Both the position numbers and the translations under genes were made by a program. A stretch of DNA of 64,000 nucleotides from Symsagittifera roscoffensis (taxonomy: Eukaryota > Xenacoelomorpha > Acoela > Convolutidae), in the NCBI RefSeq assembly GCF_963678635.1, contig NC_087069.1:31474776-31538775 (forward strand), written 5' to 3'. Below, one piece after another: positions 30,375 to 43,358 of the stretch (within the stretch, counting starts at the first letter, position 1; each line of letters starts with the position of its first letter). The notes beneath the pieces are model-generated. The model was not told the origin of the DNA. It did no database searches and saw only the letters and a list, made by a program, of their open reading frames with translations.

Positions 30375-33300
30375 TAGATGTTTTTAAGGCGCTCCTGGGT
30401 GTTATTCTTTTTAACATCATGACCGGCAGAAACGTTAACGAGCGCTCCGCGCCGAGCAGATGCTCATAATAACGCCCTTAATAAGGCCCCAACCGTCGGA
30501 GCGGAAGGGTAGTTCGGAACGCGGAAGCCTTCCGGATTCCCGTGAATAGCTTGTTAACCTAGTTAAAACCGAAAATTCACGTTCCAGGAAGGGTCGGGGG
30601 ACTGGTCGTCCTCTCGTTCCCTGAGAGGTCTGTTACCAAAAACACTTAACGATATACAAGAAACCAAACAAAAAGTAGTACAGTACCTAAGAAAAAACAT
30701 AAAACAAATAAATAACCGAAAAAAAAACCGAAAACAGTAAAAAAAAAGTATAAAATCAGTAGAAATCATCCACCCAGACGAGATGTGATCCGACCCTCCC
30801 GTTTGTTGTTGATAGATATATTGTTGTTACAGGCATTTATATCAGTCAGGATCTTTACGATCGATTTTGTGGCCCGTTTGTGGTGCTTGTACTGTAGGGT
30901 TATTTGAGTATTTACGCATGTTCATGCTGATTTGCGTTCAATCCGGAAGGGTCTCGGGATTAGAGAAGAAGACTGATCGGGCAAGCAGTTCAAGGAGCGA
31001 CAAGAAGGGGCTCAAGGACAGCACTAACCGACTGTAGGGTATCGTTAACAAGTTTTTTATCCCTTTTGCTACAAAAAGTAAGATAATAATCTGTGGGGGG
31101 CTCGACAGTGACTGCACTGTAGTGACCCTTCACCAAACTGCGAGTTTCCGAGTTAAGCACCCTAATTCGGATACTGAAAAAACCCGGAGGGGTATAGTAT
31201 TGATAGTATTTTTATTTATAAAGCCTATATTAATACTCCCATATCGTTTTTCAGTGAAAAACTCAGTAAGAGGACCGGTTTTTAGGGTCAAAATGGCGAT
31301 ATTTTGATCCCCCCACAAATCGTGATTTTTGAGATATCGATACTTTTTGAAAGGGAGAAAGCGCTAAATTAATGTGTTACATTGTAATTGTACTAGTATT
31401 TTAGGTAGAACCGGTTGAGTTTAGTTCAGAAGTGGTTGGAACTATTTGGGTACCAAAAACCGAATTTTCCTGATTTTTGAAAAAACGAAACACTATAAAA
31501 TAAAAATATTTTTGAAATTTTTGAGCTAGGACAAAAAACTGTTGTTCGGACAATTTCACTAGTAAACTGACAGGTTTTAAAACCCGTTTGCCGATAATCT
31601 TCCGGGTTACAGAGAAATCGAACTTAACGTGTTTGATTTAGTGGATTCATCAATCCGGAGGTGTCCAATTAGCATTGTTTTTGGCAAATTTTTTCAGCTA
31701 GTACGTTTTAGATCGGGTTTTTTTTGCATTAAACTAGAAAAGTATAGGCTTTTTGAGCTCGGATCAATAATTTTCATTCGAAAAGAACAGAATGGCGAAA
31801 AAAAAGTTAGGCGGAACCTACAAGAGAAAAATTTTTTTGATTTTAGAAAGAAGACGTTTTGGTTAATAACTTTGGAACTACTGAACAGATCCAGTTGATC
31901 TTGGTACCAATAGATCAAAAATTGAGTGAGCTTACTCATAAAAACATCAATCAATTAAAAAAGCAATGTGAAAATTTTTTAAGGTTGTTTTTAGCAAATT
32001 CATTTTAATACTGTAGACCCTTCACATTTTATAAATTTTTTTTGGAAAGCCCTTACATCCCTACCAAAGGGTAGTAAGGGTTGAATAAGGCAATTTTACG
32101 CTGTTCTAGACAAAAAGGGAAGGCTAAGGGGACCAAAAAACCATAGTCAAGTCGAAACTAGGCTAGCGATAAGACCCTTCACAGTTAGGGTGAATTGTCA
32201 AATAAGAGGCTTAGCTTCAATTCGGAAGGGTCTTGGGAAAGAAGATACACCCTTCGTAGTTAGTTCAAACAGCATAATAGCATCGGACAACGTATCCGGA
32301 AGGGTTTCGGTGAAAATTTAGAAAGTCTCCGAGAAGCTATTTTTGCAAACCCGGAGGGGTCCCAATTCGGAGGGGTCCCAAGTTTGCCAATCCGGAGGGG
32401 TCTTAATTTTGCCAATCCGGAGGGGTCTTATTTTTGCCAATCCGGAGGGTTCCCAATTTTGCCAATCCAAAAGGGTCAATTTTTGCCAATCCAGAAGGGT
32501 CTTATTTTTGCCAATCCGGAGGGGTCTTATTTTTGCCAATCCGGAGGGTTCCCAATTTTGCCAATCCAAAAGGGTCAATTTTTGCCAATCCAGAAGGGTC
32601 TTATTTTTGCCAATCCGGAGGGGTCCCAATTTTGCCAATCCGGAGGGGTCTTGTTTTTGCCAATCCGGAGGGGTCTTGTTTTTGCCAATCCGGAGGGGTC
32701 TTGTTTTTGCCAATCCGGAGGGGTCTTATTTTTGCCAATCCGGAATGGTCTTATTTTTGCCAATCCGGAAGAATCTTATTTTTGCCAATCCGGAGGGGTC
32801 CCAATTTTGCCAATCCGGAGGAGTCTTATTTTTGCCAATCCGGAGGGTTCCCAATTTTGCCAATCCGGAAGGGTCTTATTTTTGCCAATCCGGAAGGGTC
32901 TTATTTTTGCCAATCCGGAGGGGTCCCAATTTTGCCAATCCGTAGGGGTCTTGTTTTTGCCAATCAGGGTCCCAACTTTGCCAATCCGGAAGGGTCCCAT
33001 ATTGCCAGTCCGGAGGGGTATTATTTTTGACAATCCGGAGAGGTCCTGTTTTTGTCCATCCGGAGGGGTATTATCTTGTTAAGACTTAAGAAGACAAAAG
33101 AAAAGAGAATAGTAAAAGGTATTAGGTTATTAAAAGACAGGCTAGGAACCCGTGACTGCACTGGTAACTTGCCTTTTATAAAAGACCAGACCAAAAAAAG
33201 CAGGTCTAAACTCGGATATTCGCGACACTAAATCTAAATTGAACAAGAGTGTGTAACTGATTGGTGTGGATTGAAATCCAAATCGTTTTTGAGAAAAGTG

Positions 33301-33821
33301 ATTGCCCTGAGGATTTTAATAGGTCTAGCTCGGGCAATCCGAAGGCAGATAGGTAACACAAGACTCGGTGGGTGCAATAGACGCCCACTAGAGAAAATTA
33401 CTACCTCCAAATTACTGCCGCTCAGCACCAAGTAGGGAAAGCTCTTTCTTTAGAAACAAGTTCGACTTTTGTATTGCGACTGACTAAATTACAAGACACA
33501 TTCGCTTTTCATAGAAAAAATTCTTATTTTTCTCGGTTTTTGGTTTTAAAATAATAGTATCTGTCCTTGATTGGCTAGTGAGATTACTATCATTTAAATA
33601 ATTTGATATCATTGAACTGTGCTAGCTTCACATCTAACAACTAATAATCGATTATTGTGAATAAATTGAATACACGCTGTACTGTGATAACATACAAGGA
33701 TTCGTGGTCATTATTTAATAGAAACTTTTGGAATTAATAGTGTTGTGTTATTTTTATCAGTAGTCAGAATAAAAGGAGACTAGCAATCGGATTGAGTGTA
33801 TAGGCAGTAAGAAGTGATAAA
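30375..33821 (+). repeat. Long leader of plus-strand Gypsy element
   Basis: It starts TAGATGTTTTTAAGGCGCTCCTGGGTG, matching the minus-strand element's LTR-leader joint with one change in the candidate primer site. Homology to 28067-25340 is seen along its length, for example cagacgagatgtgatc near 30776 and agctcgggcaatcc near 33327. It contains the minisatellite at 32345-33075. No gene is supported. Confidence 0.7.
32345..33075. repeat. 25-bp minisatellite
   Basis: About 28 head-to-tail copies of a 25-base unit close to ccaatccggaggggtcttat plus tttttg, with variants ggttcccaattttg and aaaagggtcaatttttg in higher-order groups. The unit is not a multiple of three, so all three forward frames stay open and give a 25-residue peptide repeat with FANPEGS- and LPIRRG-type phrases. 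These are by-products, not genes. Confidence 0.95.
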
Positions 33822-34620
33822 GTGAATATGAGTCTAGATAAGTCAAGGATACCTAAACTAAGTGATAGCTCCTGGAAATTCATACCAGAAAAACAGAGAA
33901 AAGCAATGAACGAACCTTTTGTGGAAAGGATCACACGAACCCGGACCGACAAAGGGAAGACGGTTTCAGGCAGAATGGTTGAGACCAGGAGTCAAAAGTC
34001 CTCAGAAGAGCAAAAGGCAATGTTAGAAGTGGAGGTCCATCCGGACTAGGCCATGGATGAGAACCAGGAGAGATATGGACATGAGGAATGGCCAGTGAGT
34101 CTACTGGGGTAGAACAAGGCCAAGATTTTGCCACTTCCACCGGCACACTGGACCGAGAAGAGATGTTGGAACTGTCCGACATCTCTGCTGAAAATGTGGC
34201 AAGTACAAGATCACCCACAGACAACAGCATGATGGTTAACGTGACGGAGAAACCGGCAAAGTCCTCATCGTTTCAGAAAGAACACTTTGGGAAACTTTTT
34301 TCCATTTACAATGGGAACGGGTACATGCGATGAAGCAGAATTCCAGGAAAAAGAAGAGGACGATGACGAGCATGATGACTTTGGATCTCAAGTCAGCCTC
34401 AATAGTTAGTCTCAGGAGAATGACGCATACACCGATAGAGGGACTGGCACCATGGACCAGTTTGGTGTAGTGAGGACAATAAGCAAGACCACAAACGAAT
34501 CAGGCCAGTCAAGAGACTTTGTGAACATGACGAACTCGGAAATGCGAGCTGGGGAGAGCAGAAACACAGGGCTATCCTTGGATCATATAGAACAATTTTA
34601 TTCTCCCCCTTATAGAACAT
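33822..34620 (+). pseudogene. Gag N-terminal remnant of plus-strand Gypsy element
   Basis: Two short frames: 33822-34049 (begins SLDKSRIPKLSDSSWKF, basic, with METRSQ-like text) and 34088-34333 (acidic, Ser/Thr-rich). Position after the leader, composition and the IPKL start match the minus-strand Gag region at 24900. Downstream sequence bears no pol of this family, so the element is truncated here. Confidence 0.5.
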
Positions 34621-35400
34621 TTAATTAGTGTCTAATGACCTGAAACGTCGATTCACTACCCAACCCTTATCAAAGACCCAGAATTAACAGGATTTTTTTT
34701 TCTGAAAACTATCCATTTTAATAAAGATAAACAGTGAAGAATTTCGGTTACTCATCCTTCACTTGATCCTACTCCTCTTAGATGACCCAGGCTGAAACAC
34801 TTAAACTTAGTAAGTCATAAAATAGTACCTAACGAACTACTTGCGTTCTGACTATACCTGAACCTTGTGGATAGATTTACTATTCTCCAACCCTTGATCA
34901 CAAATCACAACCCCTAAGTAAGATTAGGTAGGTCAATCTTAGCTTAGAATTAGTCACGAGAAAGTAAAAGTCATTCTTCGGAGTCGATATACATTTTCTA
35001 ACTAACCCAAATATACAATTCAAGATAAGCTAAGCAAAAATAATTGTAGGAACTAACACTTTAAGGCATTAGAATCACTAATCCAGATTTTGCATTCATC
35101 TTCCTAAACCTTATGTCAAGAGACAATTTAGGAAACAAACGCACAATCATAATACACAATTGTTTAAATAACGACGAAAAATACGACCTCTTAATCACTC
35201 CACACCGACAATCAGTAGAATATATATTAAAAAAACACAAACACTAAGACTAAGATAAAAGATAATAAACAAACAAAAACAATTTGTTAGGAAAAAATTT
35301 TTAAAACGAAAAATGCAGTCTCAGAATCAGACACAACCGCAATACACGAACTTCATAATTTAAAAGACTCAATAAACAAAAATCACCAGATAGATGATCA
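34621..35400. other. AT-rich spacer, no gene recognised
   Basis: Contains only short frames. It lies between the truncated Gypsy copy and the next decayed element, and may include an unrecognised LTR of the latter. Confidence 0.4.
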
Positions 35401-38400
35401 ACTATATTTCACTGATTCAGTAAACACGTCACCAGCATCAGTAAAAGGCAAACGAGAAATAAAAAATTGCTACACAAACAAACCAATACGTTTGTACAAT
35501 GGGAATCAACCAATAAGACACATTGAAAATTACATAATAAAAGTAAAACAACACAAAAATGATTCGAAATGAAAATAACCCAGAAAATTCAGTACTTCCA
35601 TTTTCAATATCACCATTAACTGAACCTCGCGGACAGACAGAAATTTGTAAAAGTTTAATTGCAAACTTATTCGAAAAAGGAGAAAACCCGTGCACAAAAG
35701 AATTTCCCGACGTAAAAATCAAAAGACAACTTCTTGATCACTATATCAAAGGTATAAGTAGTCTCACATCACACTATGGAATCTACACAATAGAAATCAG
35801 ATCACCAAATGCATTTCATGACAAATATTTTGTTCAAGTTCACGATGTCGACATTGAATTTTCAAAAAATTTTATACAATACATTTAAAACATACAACAC
35901 CAAAACTCTCAAAGAGCAAACTCGATATTTACAAACGATGTATACTCACTTATTTATAACTGTTTAGCTATATTAGAATTGGATGAACCTCAAGGCGATT
36001 CACCAACTCAAACATCTCGACATACAATTGTATGACAGGAAATACATATATTTTTAAAATATTTACATGCAATTCGAAAAATTTAACAAATGATCAAATA
36101 ACACAATGTTAAACACGATTCACAAAAAATCTTAGCATGGTTCAAAATTAGATATTTGTCATAATATTGATCTTATTGAACAAGCAAGAAAAAATTTTCG
36201 AGCACAAAGTTCAGATGATGAAACTGTACTAGCAGAACAATCAGACAATGTATGGCACCCTGAATCGTCTTATGAAATATTTATCAATATACCAACAGAT
36301 ATATCAAGTCAAGCAGTTAGCACTACTTCTATTATTAAAGATTTTGTTAGAGTATACCCACTTACAGCTGACGCAACACCTTAAACTATAATTATTTCTT
36401 CCCTGAAAGAACAAGAAATAATAGTTTAAATTCTACATTTATGAATAATGATAATTTAAACGGAACAAGAAATTTTACACAACAAGATATACAAACACTA
36501 TCACATTTTGTAAACGAAGAAATTGTTGAAACAATAGCAACAACAGAAGCACATCAAAGCATTTCAACTATTCAAACAAATTTTACAGCTCCAAAATTGA
36601 AAAATCCAACGTTACAACAAACAATCATACAATCCACAGTAAAACCCTCTGTTGCACAACAATATTCACAAATGGATTACCAATTGTTTCAGCCAGTAAC
36701 AAAAAACAAAACAATCATACAAACAACACAGAAATAATTCTGCAGAACACGATTACAACTATGTATATGGGACAAAAAAATTTAAAAAATTAAAACAAAC
36801 ACTCAAGTTTTTGCACAAAGTCAAAATGTACCTTAACCAATTTTCAACTCAGTAAATTTTCATGATCAACCACGATCATCACAATAAAAAAATGGAAATT
36901 ACCCATTTTTTCGAAAACGTATAAATAATACAAATAAAAAACCTACTAAAAATCAATCTCATCATTACGCACAGAATTATTTTCCATCAGATGATGATGT
37001 ATACTATAATCGAAATCATGAACAATTTTCCTCAAACTAAAGACCTCGTTCTTACAGTTTTGACCAACCAGATATTCTTAAACCATAAACATGAAATGAA
37101 CAAAAAGGACAACCTGCACATAATCCAACATCTTACAACAGCAATTTTCAGCAACAAAATCCAGTTAACACACATTCACACCAACCAACTCAGATGCACA
37201 AAGAAATTTCGCTGCCATATTATTTACAACAACACGAAATAACAAAAAGCCAACTAACAAATTTTTCTCAAATGCCACATGCCGCAGAATCACTACAAAT
37301 GAGTATGAATCCATACCTAATGGAAGGATCATCAATAACATCAAATAAACCACTAATGGTATTAACAGGCACAGATCCTGAATACTCCGTCGAAGATTAT
37401 CTAAATGCAGTCACATCAAATTGAATTTTAAAAATTGGACCTGAACCAAAAAAACACGCCACTACATCAAAATTGGATACATAGATGCACAGCTCTAATC
37501 CAAACTACCCATGACGGCGCAGCCCAAAAATGGTTTTCAGTTTTACCTATAGAAATAAAATCATATTGGAAAAGGTTCACACAAGGATTCTCCAAAAAGT
37601 TTGAGTCAGAAAGAAACAAAGAATATCAGAGAGTTTTGTGCAACGAAATTCGTAGACTACCAAATGAAACAATAAAACAATTTGCAATAAGAATAGAAAC
37701 ACTACTCCACTCCGATAAGCATACTAACTTAATAACTCATGATTATAAAATACAAAAATGACAGAAATCCTAATGATGACTCTAACACCTCAATTGCGAA
37801 AAATAGCAATAAAAAAGAGAGCATCACATCCTTCCTCAATTCTAGAACCAGATTTAGATTTTAGGAAACTAGTAGATGAATAGAACAAGCATAAATCACT
37901 TTGAAACTAGAAGAAACAGAAAACCTAAAATTACAACAAGTAAACATCCTAACCACTACTTCACAGATAAATCATAGCAACGACTCTGATATAGATTTAT
38001 CCAAAAAAATCACTAAAATTTTGAACATTTACGAGAAAAACCAAAATTTTAAAGGCAAACCATCATTCAAATAATGGTGTAATTATTGTCGACAATACGG
38101 ACGCAGTATCTCTGAATGCAGACAAAAACAACAACTTAATCAAAATAAACCACGAAAATATAGAGAACCCAACAAATCATTTCATCAATACATGACGAAA
38201 GATCAAAAATGATCCAACAAAAACATTCATAGTAATAATAGTTCAGGAAAACCACTTCCAAATAATTCCAATTACTCTAGAAAACAATCACCCTTTAATA
38301 CAAATTATAGAGGACGATCACCATAGCAAAGAAATTCACTAAATTTCTCACAAAACAGATATAGTCAATCACATAGCCGAAATAGTCAATATCAAAACAA

Positions 38401-40795
38401 CTATTCAAGATCAAATTCAAACCAACCCGAATTTTCATATAATGCCAGATCCCATTCAAATTCCAGAATAAGAATATATTTAAATAATTGATCTAGTAAC
38501 TTTTTATACAATCGATATAGAAATTATTCCAACGATAGGAATAGAAACTATTCAAACAATCGAAACCTAGTTATCAAAATAATCGATCACGCGATTATTC
38601 CAACAACCGATCAAAATACTATAATTGTCAAAAAAGATCACGCGATATTTCACAGAACAGAAGCTCAAGTTATAACAAGAGACAAAGAAACTACACTCAA
38701 TCTCCACATATGAATAACACACGTTATCAAATTTCACAACAAAATTATAGGAGTAGTAAACCTAAACAACCAAGACAAATAATACAAGTACAATCATCTG
38801 AACAAAATTAACCAGACCCCCCCCCCCCCGGTATTGACAAAAACGAAAGCACCGAATTGCAATAAAACAACATTAATAGCGAATTCACATATAGCGAAAG
38901 TGATACAGAAAACACAATTTCAATTAACATGATAAAAGTTGAAAATGACTATGAGCCTATTATATATGAACAACCAATCTATTCTCACATATATCGACAC
39001 CCTGATCAATTTCTTTTGAATTGTTATACAAGACCTATATCCAATAATACAACAAAGGAAAAAATACAAAACGTAGTAGAAGAAGTAGCAGAAAGAGAAC
39101 ACACAGAATGCTCAAACACAAATAATATTTATCAAAACATACCCAAAGAAAAACAATTACAAAAAGAAAAATTATGGACAATCCCACTTCTTTTAGAAAG
39201 TCCAAAATCCAAAAAATTGCAAATACCAGACCTTGAAAAAGAATTATTAATAGATTCTGGAGCAGAATCAAATATTAAAAACTTTCCCACTTGAAATGAA
39301 ATCAAAATTCTACACCCAAAACTAATACCCTTTAAAACAACAAGTAGACTAGCAACCGCACAAGGATCATCCTTAGCAAACGAAAGGATTTCATATAAAC
39401 TAACCTCACTTCTAGGACTCTTAGGTTATTGTGAAACTAACGCAACAATTTCTCCCACAAAAGAAATAGCGTATAGAGTAAATAATTTTTTTACAACTAC
39501 TAGATATATGTCAATCAACAAATCCTGATGAAGAAATTTCAACCAATAATATTTTAAGCATTGAAATACGAAACACAGATTATTTCACAAAGACACCCTA
39601 TTTCAAACCAACATTTCAATTTTCAAATTACCCGGAAGAACAACAAAAATTTCTAACAATGTTTAATTTTCAACACTCTCAGATAACACAAAAAGAATTC
39701 GAACAATTAGATGACCTATTTTTAAAATGCCCAAAAGTTTACGCAACATCAAAATTTGATGTTGGCAAAATATTTTCACCATTACATTCACCCCTAAAAC
39801 CTGACGCAGTTTTCCAAAAAAAAAACGAGCAAGTAAAGACCCAATTCACTTGCAAGATAAAGTTAATTGATTACTTGAAATACTGGAACAATGTGAAATC
39901 ATCTCTCCTAAAAATAAAGAAGAACAGCCAAAAGGTAACACCTTTATTAATCCTGTTTTTATTCTCGCCAAAGGAGAATCACTAAAAATAGTTCTAGACG
40001 CAATATATCTCAATTCACTCATCGATGAATCTAAATGTAATTAGCCCATAGAACCAATTCAAGTAATTTAAACAATATTAAACGGTAAATACTTCACAAC
40101 CGCAGACATGAATAGTGCATATAATCAAAGGCCATTAGAAGAACAATCGCGACGGTTAACCTAGTTTGTTATTCGAAATCAACAATACGAGTTTAATAGA
40201 TTATTCCGTGGCATATCCATAGGACCAGCAGCTTTCTCAGCATTCATGAGTAAAATTTTTAGACCACTTATACTCAAGAAAAACGCAATTACATACTTAG
40301 ACGATGTCTTTATGCAATCACAAACCGAAGATGAATTGTTCACAGCTCTAGAACAGTACCATCAAATATTAAGAACGAAAACATGAAAGCAGCTCCAGAC
40401 AAATCACATTTTTTCTCAACACGCGTAAAATTTCTTGGACACATTATCAAGAAAAAACTATAACCCCAATGAAATCACGCATAGATGCAATCCAAAAACT
40501 CGAACCGCCTTCAAAGAAGAAAAAAACACAAGAAAATTTTGAAATGTTAAATTTCTTAGGTAAATACGTGTACAAAATGCAACTATACTTAAGACCATTT
40601 TACAACATCCTTAGACAGCAAAATGATTTCGAATGGACAACAGAACATCAAAAACGATTCAAAGAGATAAAAACTCTTATCACCGAGCAATTATCAAACA
40701 CTATTCCAGATCCCGATCAACCATTTTATGCCACGTAGGACTCCTCCAACTTTGGCATCCTTCACTGGAAAAGGAGATTTTAAAGAGGGCATACA
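35400..40795 (+). pseudogene. Decayed AT-rich Ty3/Gypsy element, copy 1
   Basis: A second Gypsy family with very A-rich sense strand. Visible remnants: Gag (about 37194-37761, with MVLTGTDPEYSVEDYLNAV and KWFSVLPIEIKS), a single zinc knuckle near 38080 (CNYCRQYGRSISEC, with the His replaced by Arg), an Asn/Arg-rich tail, an aspartic protease site LLIDSGAES at about 39245, and RT (FTTADMNSAYNQRPLEEQ near 40092, FRGISIGPAAFSAFMSK near 40205, catalytic YLDDV at about 40294). A motif like FYAT-DSSNFGI marks the RNase H start, after which the element stops near 40795. Many stops and shifts interrupt every domain, so it is not functional. Confidence 0.85.
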
Positions 40796-40883
40796 AGTTT
40801 TCATTTTCCGCTTCGTGAATATTTTCTGCGCATTGGTCATATTTCGTTATTTTTTGTTAATGTTTGGCTGTGATTCCCCCGAT

Positions 40884-42014
40884 TGTGACATCCGACCAGA
40901 ATGGTCAAATTGCACGACGACATCAAAAATTTTTTGATGGCAGTCGAGTGGGAAAATTGGCAGTTCCGATGAGTTAACAGAGTGAGTCCAGCAAATTAAC
41001 GAAATGGAAGAGGTCAATTTGGAGTGACAAAAGTTTTTTAAAATTTCGATTTGGGTGTGCGTGACTTGTAACAGTTCTAATTTTCGCGACCACTGAAACC
41101 GCGAAAATCTGAACAACGATTTTTGCTGATATAACACAGACGTGCGGTTAACGAAAGAGACGACAGAAACTGTGGTCGCAAATTTTAGCAGAAGAGCTTT
41201 CCCAATTGTAACGATTGTACAGCTACAGTCGTTACGGAGTAGTTCCCGAGAATTCGAAGGAGTATTGGGAAGACTTTGCTACCATTACCAGACCGTGACA
41301 CGACAGCCCTTCGAGCGGATTCAAGAATCTAGAAGGGTCTTGGGAAGAGACTGAAACTGAGTATTCAAGAATTTTTAGCTTCCTGATATGTCCTGATTTG
41401 ATTTTGATTAACATCTAATTCATTTTTCAGAATATGAGAAGCTAGGAATTGAGGGAAAGGGCGATCCATCTCCGCTGGATGTAATGATTTTTATCTGCTG
41501 AACAAAAACAATCGTAATATGATAGTTAGGTAGAAGCCCTGTTTTTGGGAGTGACCTCGTGGTCTGTAGATACTGAGACTTAGCCAATAGCTCACTATCT
41601 TTGCATGTAACTAAGTTAATTTGCGCGATCTGGCAGTTATCCTTAAATATTAATAACTTTGTTGACCCGATGTTAATAGACCACTCAAGGATTAATTGAA
41701 TTGGCTTTGTTAGAGACGGCTTAAAGCAAGTGAAGCTGTGTTTAGTCTCTAGCCAGTCGTTTCATAACCTAGCTTTATTTTCCATCGGTCTGAGTAGTAT
41801 TGTATCGTGTCCCGGATCCTAAGGGGGGGGGGTGTCCTTTCTAAGGGGGGGGGGGTCCTCACGTAAAGCAAAATCCTAGGAAAGGGGTCCTTAATTTTTT
41901 GGAGGACCCCTATCCTAGGATTTTGTAAACGAAAGAAATTTTCCACCCAAAAAGCAGAAGACCCCCTACTTAGGATCTTGCTAAGTTCAGCTTAACAACA
42001 AGGGACACGATACA
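40884..42014 (+). repeat. Gypsy-type LTR copy E, with MITE insertion
   Basis: It starts TGTGACATCCGACC and aligns with LTR D along its length, including the conserved hairpin (41209-41218 with 41225-41234). After removing the MITE at 41805-42010 and one TA, it ends TTGTACA, and its length becomes about 923 bp, close to the 913 bp of LTR D. No matching target-site duplication or adjacent internal region of that family is seen, so it may be a solo LTR. Confidence 0.7.
41805..42010. mobile_element. MITE-like foldback element, TA target (copy 1)
   Basis: 206 bp with terminal inverted repeats TCGTGTCCC/GGGACACGA flanked by TA on both sides, as in Tc1/mariner-type MITEs. It contains G tracts (10-11 G) and an internal hairpin whose arms (41869-41890 and 41904-41925) match at 21 of 22 positions. 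No coding capacity. Confidence 0.75.
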
Positions 42015-42160
42015 AAATTCTTTCTAATTCCAATTTTTGGGGTCCTAATTATTGGTCCTGGTTAATTATATGAATCATATTAATTGTTATATTTGTTTCG
42101 GGCAAATGAACTTTCGACCTAGTTGAAATTTGTTAGTGAACGGGGAATTGCCTTTTATGG

Positions 42161-42170
42161 TATATAATAA
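42161..42170 (+). promoter_or_regulatory. TATA box before Polinton front genes (copy 1)
   Basis: TATATAATAA about 150 bases before the first ORF. The same element is at 49232-49240 in the second copy. Confidence 0.45.
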
Positions 42171-42316
42171 AATTGCGCCGGCCAATTTGGCAGCGTAGCT
42201 TAACTGTTGGCAGCAGTAAACTAATTCCTTAACTTGACCTAAATTTTTTGGTGAAAAGGCAGTAAATTGAAGTTACTCTCAAAAAGCGGCGGCCGTTTCT
42301 GGGCAAAATATACCAA

Positions 42317-42886
42317 ATGATAAATTTGACAAATTTTGAAATAAGAAAAATGAAATTAGAGGGAACTTGGTGTACTGAAGATATTGATAATGAACATTTA
42401 CAATTAAGAGTGTTTTCAACCGCAGAAAAAAACTCATTTTTCAAATTTAGTAATGAAAGCTACGTCGTCTTCCTCGAAAGGGCAAAGGAAATTTCAAAGA
42501 AAGAATACGAGTTAATTTTCAAAGAACAATTTTATTTGAGTGAGCTTCAACAAATCTCTTGGTGCATTTCTACAAAACAAAAGTATGGTACTGTGAGCGA
42601 TTTGAATCTTGCTGATTATGAAAACGTATTCGACTATTTGTTTGATTTTACCTCAAAAAGGGTTGATAAAGACTTGGAGAGAAAAATTCGTCTATGTTTC
42701 AACAAGCTATCAAAATACAAAAAACTTCCGGTGGTTTATTTAATTATGTACCACCGTTATCTTAATGAGACTAAATGGTATTTGCAAGGTCACTTTTATT
42801 TCCACTGGCTTGAAATTCAGCAGGTTGGAGAGGTGTTGGAAAAAATAAATAATGAAATTGCAAAAAAGCAGAGTAACTCCTATTGA
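42317..42886 (+). CDS. Polinton-associated ORF 1, unknown (duplicate copy)
   Basis: 189 residues, function unknown. Predicted mostly helical, rich in Lys, Glu and aromatic residues, without membrane segments. It is the longer version of the ORF at 49388; here the C-terminus (FHWLEIQQVGEVLEKINNEI) remains in frame and overlaps the next ORF start by 35 bases. It belongs to the truncated duplicate of the Polinton front. Confidence 0.6.
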   Translation: MINLTNFEIRKMKLEGTWCTEDIDNEHLQLRVFSTAEKNSFFKFSNESYVVFLERAKEISKKEYELIFKEQFYLSELQQISWCISTKQKYGTVSDLNLADYENVFDYLFDFTSKRVDKDLERKIRLCFNKLSKYKKLPVVYLIMYHRYLNETKWYLQGHFYFHWLEIQQVGEVLEKINNEIAKKQSNSY

Positions 42887-43358
42887 TTTGAAAATAATTC
42901 ACGAAATTTATACGTCTTTGAAACAAACTTATCCTGATAATTCTAACCGACGCAACTATTTTCTAGCTGCATGTTCTCTGTTTTTTGTTAGTTCTGATAA
43001 CCTTAACTACGACATTTTAATTAAGTTGAGACCTTATGGTGGCTTGATTGGTATTGATAACTCTTCCTTGGACAAATACTTGAAAAATTCCAAAATTTTA
43101 CGATTGCACGCTATTTTGCACGATGCGGCCGGATTTATACACGAATTTTATCAACAGGGTCCCACGTACTGTTACATGTTGCCCTGGAACTGTAACAACA
43201 GCTTATTGGGACATTTGAGTGGAATAGCGTTCTGCCTTTTCATTAAGTTGAAAAAACCAGAAGATTATCATTCACTAGAATGCTTGGCGAGAGATCAGTT
43301 GTGCTTGACGTGGAAGGCTTTCGTTACAAGAAAAACGCCTTTGTGGTTAAAGAATTAG
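42852..43358 (+). CDS. Polinton-associated ORF 2 (duplicate copy)
   Basis: 168 residues; same protein as 49922-50356 but read 24 codons further because CTT replaces the CTA that forms TAG in copy 2. A conserved-looking block LHDAAGFIHEFYQQGPTYCY followed by NNSLLGHLSG is reminiscent of an uncharacterised protein of invertebrate Polintons. Function unknown. Confidence 0.6.
   Translation: MKLQKSRVTPIDLKIIHEIYTSLKQTYPDNSNRRNYFLAACSLFFVSSDNLNYDILIKLRPYGGLIGIDNSSLDKYLKNSKILRLHAILHDAAGFIHEFYQQGPTYCYMLPWNCNNSLLGHLSGIAFCLFIKLKKPEDYHSLECLARDQLCLTWKAFVTRKTPLWLKN

Noticed and set aside
32343-33082. Long open frames on both strands (up to 232 codons) with repeated FANPEGS or LPIRRG phrases
   Set aside because: They follow from a 25-bp tandem repeat without stop codons; no start context or independent support.
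38929-39294. 121-codon frame, also at 45974-46339
   Set aside because: Taken as a separate gene at first, but it ends in the protease site of the decayed Gypsy element and is part of its Pol remnant.
41142-41354. Short frame in LTR E, also at 48215-48427
   Set aside because: Inside an LTR and crossing the conserved hairpin; no protein similarity.
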